5,232 nt of DNA, taken from Methanospirillum hungatei. Lineage in GTDB: Archaea > Halobacteriota > Methanomicrobia > Methanomicrobiales > Methanospirillaceae. Every line of letters begins with the position of its first letter. Positions within the stretch are counted from its first letter, which is position 1. Position numbers and translations under genes: made by a program. Below are positions 4,841-5,232 of the stretch, piece after piece. Location: assembly GCA_003251955.1 (NCBI GenBank), contig QKDV01000114.1:1-5232 (forward strand). Reading direction: 5' to 3'. The notes under the pieces are model-generated. The model was given only the letters and a program-made list of their open reading frames with translations. It ran no database searches and was not told the origin of the DNA.

Positions 4841-5232
4841 AAACTTTTTACCGCAGTAGCAACCTTTTCTCCAAAAGCTGCAGCTGCTGTTGGTCCGTTC
4901 GCTGTGATTATCCGCCCGTCAACAACAACCGGACTGCTTGTGAAGATTCCACCGCCCTTCCGTATCTCCTCAATAGCCTGATCATCATTCCAGACTGTTG
5001 CCTTCTTATCCTTCAGGACTCCTGCTTGTCCAAGGACTGCCGGGGCAAGACAAATGGCACTTACAATACTTCCCTGCCTGTCAAACTTTCTCAAAAGGTC
5101 CAGAAGCGAACGATTATTCCAGAGATACTCGGGAGCTCCTCCACCACCCACGATAATGATTCCATTGTACTGGCTGATATCTCCTTCATTGAGATCATTT
5201 ATCGTATGTTCGACAAGCATCTTGCCTCCCAT
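4837..5232 (-). CDS. DJ-1/PfpI family protein (N-terminus beyond window edge)
   Basis: The visible 131 residues are the central and C-terminal parts of a DJ-1/PfpI alpha/beta domain. They show IIIVGGGGAPEYLW (residues 25-38), the nucleophile elbow SAICLAP with C61, then AGVLKDKKATVW (70-81), VVVDGRIITANGP (102-114) and a C-terminal helix. The last window triplet is CAT, read as ATG on this strand, but homologues have about 40 residues before this 'GGK' point, so this Met is internal and the gene is 5'-partial. C61 is followed by Leu, where intracellular proteases of the PfpI type have His; the protein is nearer in this respect to DJ-1/YajL-like members. Possible activities in the superfamily include glyoxalase/deglycase, chaperone or redox sensing; I cannot choose. 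It is convergent with the SpeD-like gene. Confidence 0.88.
   Translation of the reverse strand: MGGKMLVEHTINDLNEGDISQYNGIIIVGGGGAPEYLWNNRSLLDLLRKFDRQGSIVSAICLAPAVLGQAGVLKDKKATVWNDDQAIEEIRKGGGIFTSSPVVVDGRIITANGPTAAAAFGEKVATAVKSL

Noticed and set aside
5230..5232. Minus-strand ATG at the very window edge as true start of the DJ-1/PfpI gene
   Set aside because: The protein would lack the first strand and helix of the fold (about 40 residues); the Met is an internal residue cut by the window boundary.

Overview
The window looks like part of a methanogenic euryarchaeon, most likely of the Methanomicrobiales (Methanospirillum/Methanoregula-like). This rests on AT-rich TATA-type promoters instead of bacterial -35/-10 boxes, an archaeal-style tRNA-Pro with no encoded CCA, an archaeal DUF89 protein, a small Roadblock/LC7 protein coupled to a response regulator with the 'MMEPMDGWETL' receiver style, and a pyruvoyl-type SpeD homologue. 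The genus is an inference from protein style. No mobile element or CRISPR array is visible.

Layout. On the minus strand at the left edge, a DUF89/ARMT1-like metal-dependent phosphatase (positions 605 to 1, running out of the window) lies 23 nt behind a tRNA-Pro(GGG) gene (701-629). A divergent intergenic stretch (702-971) carries the tRNA promoter and a clear TATA box for a plus-strand two-gene operon. That operon is a Roadblock/LC7 protein (972-1331) and a response regulator (1331-1960), with stop and start codons overlapping. It ends in a hairpin plus T6 terminator that includes the regulator's stop codon. A new TATA box then precedes threonine synthase (2056-3264). Its last 64 nt overlap a gene for a secreted, membrane-anchored protein rich in N-glycosylation sequons (3201-3821).

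From 3822 to 4321 there is a 500-nt non-coding stretch. It holds a long GC-rich imperfect hairpin (3844-3888) and an AT-rich block with several nested inverted and direct repeats (3957-4284). It leads to a 146-residue SpeD-like protein (4322-4762). The pyruvoyl serine and the active-site His and Cys are kept at the correct spacing, but the residues on both sides of the serine are changed. This is the most interesting gene of the window. A convergent terminator region (4763-4840) separates it from a minus-strand DJ-1/PfpI protein whose N-terminus lies beyond the right edge.

Functionally, most neighbours are independent transcription units: amino-acid biosynthesis (thrC), probable pyruvoyl decarboxylase chemistry (SpeD-like), and metabolite or protein damage control (DUF89, DJ-1/PfpI). 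The one clear functional pair is Roadblock plus response regulator, a candidate small-GTPase or polarity/chemosensory-type signalling module with no kinase or GTPase in view.
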